In this document: positions 63,561 through 64,000 of the stretch, piece by piece
How the letters are laid out: each line of letters opens with the position of its first letter
Position numbering within the stretch: position 1 is the first letter of the stretch
Origin: Saccoglossus kowalevskii
Taxonomy: Eukaryota; Hemichordata; Enteropneusta; Harrimaniidae
DNA length: 64,000 bases
Assembly: GCF_000003605.2 (NCBI RefSeq)
Contig: NW_003152183.1
Span: forward strand, 16,508-80,507
Reading direction: 5' to 3'
The notes under the pieces: model-generated
What the model was told of the DNA's origin: nothing
Database searches by the model: none
What the model saw: the letters and a program-made list of their open reading frames with translations, nothing else
Made by a program: the position numbers and the translations under genes

Positions 63561-64000
63561 TTGCATATATGATCAAGTTGTTAGCATATAAAAATCCACA
63601 TTTGTAAAGTGGGGAAATTTATTAAAAACCCGTTAAAAGCAGCTTATAGATATTCACATGAGGTGACTGTAAAATGTTAGAAAGCAAAGGAAAAGTTTGA
63701 AAAAACAAAGGAAATGTTGGCGGAGATGCTAGTTTATTTAGCCTAAGTCATTGTAATGACAAACCCGCAGTTAAATTTTGTAAGAATTGAGTAAATATGA
63801 CGATAACGCCTCATATCTAAGCAGATTATCACAACAGTCAATCGAAGTATTGACAACAAAGTGTATGCAAAGTTGTAAAACGCGGTTGCGAAGTTGGTAG
63901 TTTCATTCGGGATTGTTACCTGTGATATCATATTAACAAGTCCCGTAGTTGAACATTCGAAAATGTGAATAAATATTTCGTAACATGCTGTTAAATTACC
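63561..64000 (+). repeat. Monomer block D4 (class D, cut by window end)
   Basis: GTTAGCATATAAAAATCC near 63581, GACAAACCCGC after the anchor at 63743, GAAGTTGGTAG and the final GCTGTTAAATTACC identify class D. Private changes include GAAAGCAAAGGAAAAG, TAAGAATTGAG and ATCGAAGTATTG. The window ends about 258 bp into this copy, before its DR1 element and 5S-like block. Confidence 0.75.

Larger units (their letters stand above)
1..64000 (+). repeat. Satellite array of ~931-bp monomers, ~68.7 copies
   Basis: One monomer fills the window head to tail in a single orientation. I placed a unit anchor at the C of CTAAGTCATTG (CTATGTCATTG or CTAGGTCATTG in some C copies). It lies at 434, 1365, 2296, 3227, 4160, 5094, 6023, 6953, 7883, 8814, 9746, 10677, 11612, 12545, 13477, 14409, 15341, 16273, 17203, 18135, 19067, 19999, 20923, 21855, 22787, 23719, 24647, 25579, 26511, 27439, 28370, 29301, 30231, 31169, 32102, 33035, 33967, 34899, 35831, 36763, 37697, 38629, 39560, 40490, 41421, 42354, 43285, 44213, 45145, 46076, 47008, 47940, 48872, 49804, 50736, 51669, 52601, 53533, 54465, 55397, 56329, 57241, 58173, 59106, 60038, 60969, 61901, 62831 and 63743. 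Offsets from an anchor: DR1 element near +280, 5S-like block near +372 to +473, phased subrepeat near +686 and octamer-like site near +746 (17203 differs slightly). No unrelated sequence interrupts the array, and neither edge is in the window. It is AT-rich and non-coding. Confidence 0.98.

Noticed and set aside
1-64000. CRISPR array or bacterial tandem repeat
   Set aside because: There are no short repeats with unique spacers; the whole 931-bp unit repeats and carries a eukaryotic 5S-like block.

Overview
The whole 64 kb window is one uninterrupted head-to-tail satellite array. A monomer of about 931 bp (most spacings 930-934 bp) repeats from the first base to the last. A fixed anchor (the CTAAGTCATTG site, first seen at 434) recurs 69 times; the mean spacing is 931.0 bp over 68 intervals, or about 68.7 monomers. 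All copies have the same orientation. I see no protein-coding gene, tRNA, complete rRNA gene, transposon insertion or CRISPR array. The short open frames come from the repeat itself.

The most informative element is a block of about 102 bp in every monomer that resembles eukaryotic 5S rRNA, strongest over its 3' two-thirds. It keeps the internal-promoter half (box A, intermediate element and box C) and ends in a T4 run like a Pol III terminator. It has lost the two ends that pair as helix I. The GGTTAGTACTTG form is closer to animal 5S than to plant 5S, so an animal nuclear genome is the best guess, probably a heterochromatic or centromere-like region. I cannot name the species. The monomer is therefore either a decayed 5S rDNA repeat (gene plus spacer) turned satellite, or a satellite that captured a 5S-type (SINE3-like) element.

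Other fixed parts of the monomer are a perfect direct repeat AGGTCA-T-AGGTCA about 80 bp upstream of the 5S-like block, a 10-11 bp phased subrepeat of the CAAAGTTGT type, an octamer-like ATTTGCAT site next to a TATATG stretch, and a 6-bp-arm inverted repeat at the anchor.

The monomers fall into four classes, called A, B, C and D here, arranged in blocks: A 1-3460, D to 5095, B to 5960, A to 9320, D to 12110, C to 12930, B to 20585, C to 24600, B to 26820, C to 27665, A to 30915, C to 31855, D to 34090, B to 38440, A to 41645, B to 62490, C to 63560, D to the end. Block edges are approximate and often fall inside a monomer, as expected from unequal exchange or conversion. Rare private variants shared by copies 3, 12, 14, 15, 29, 31 and 44 monomers apart show multi-monomer duplications. 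A few short stretches have clusters of one-base losses and look like consensus errors of a long-read assembly.
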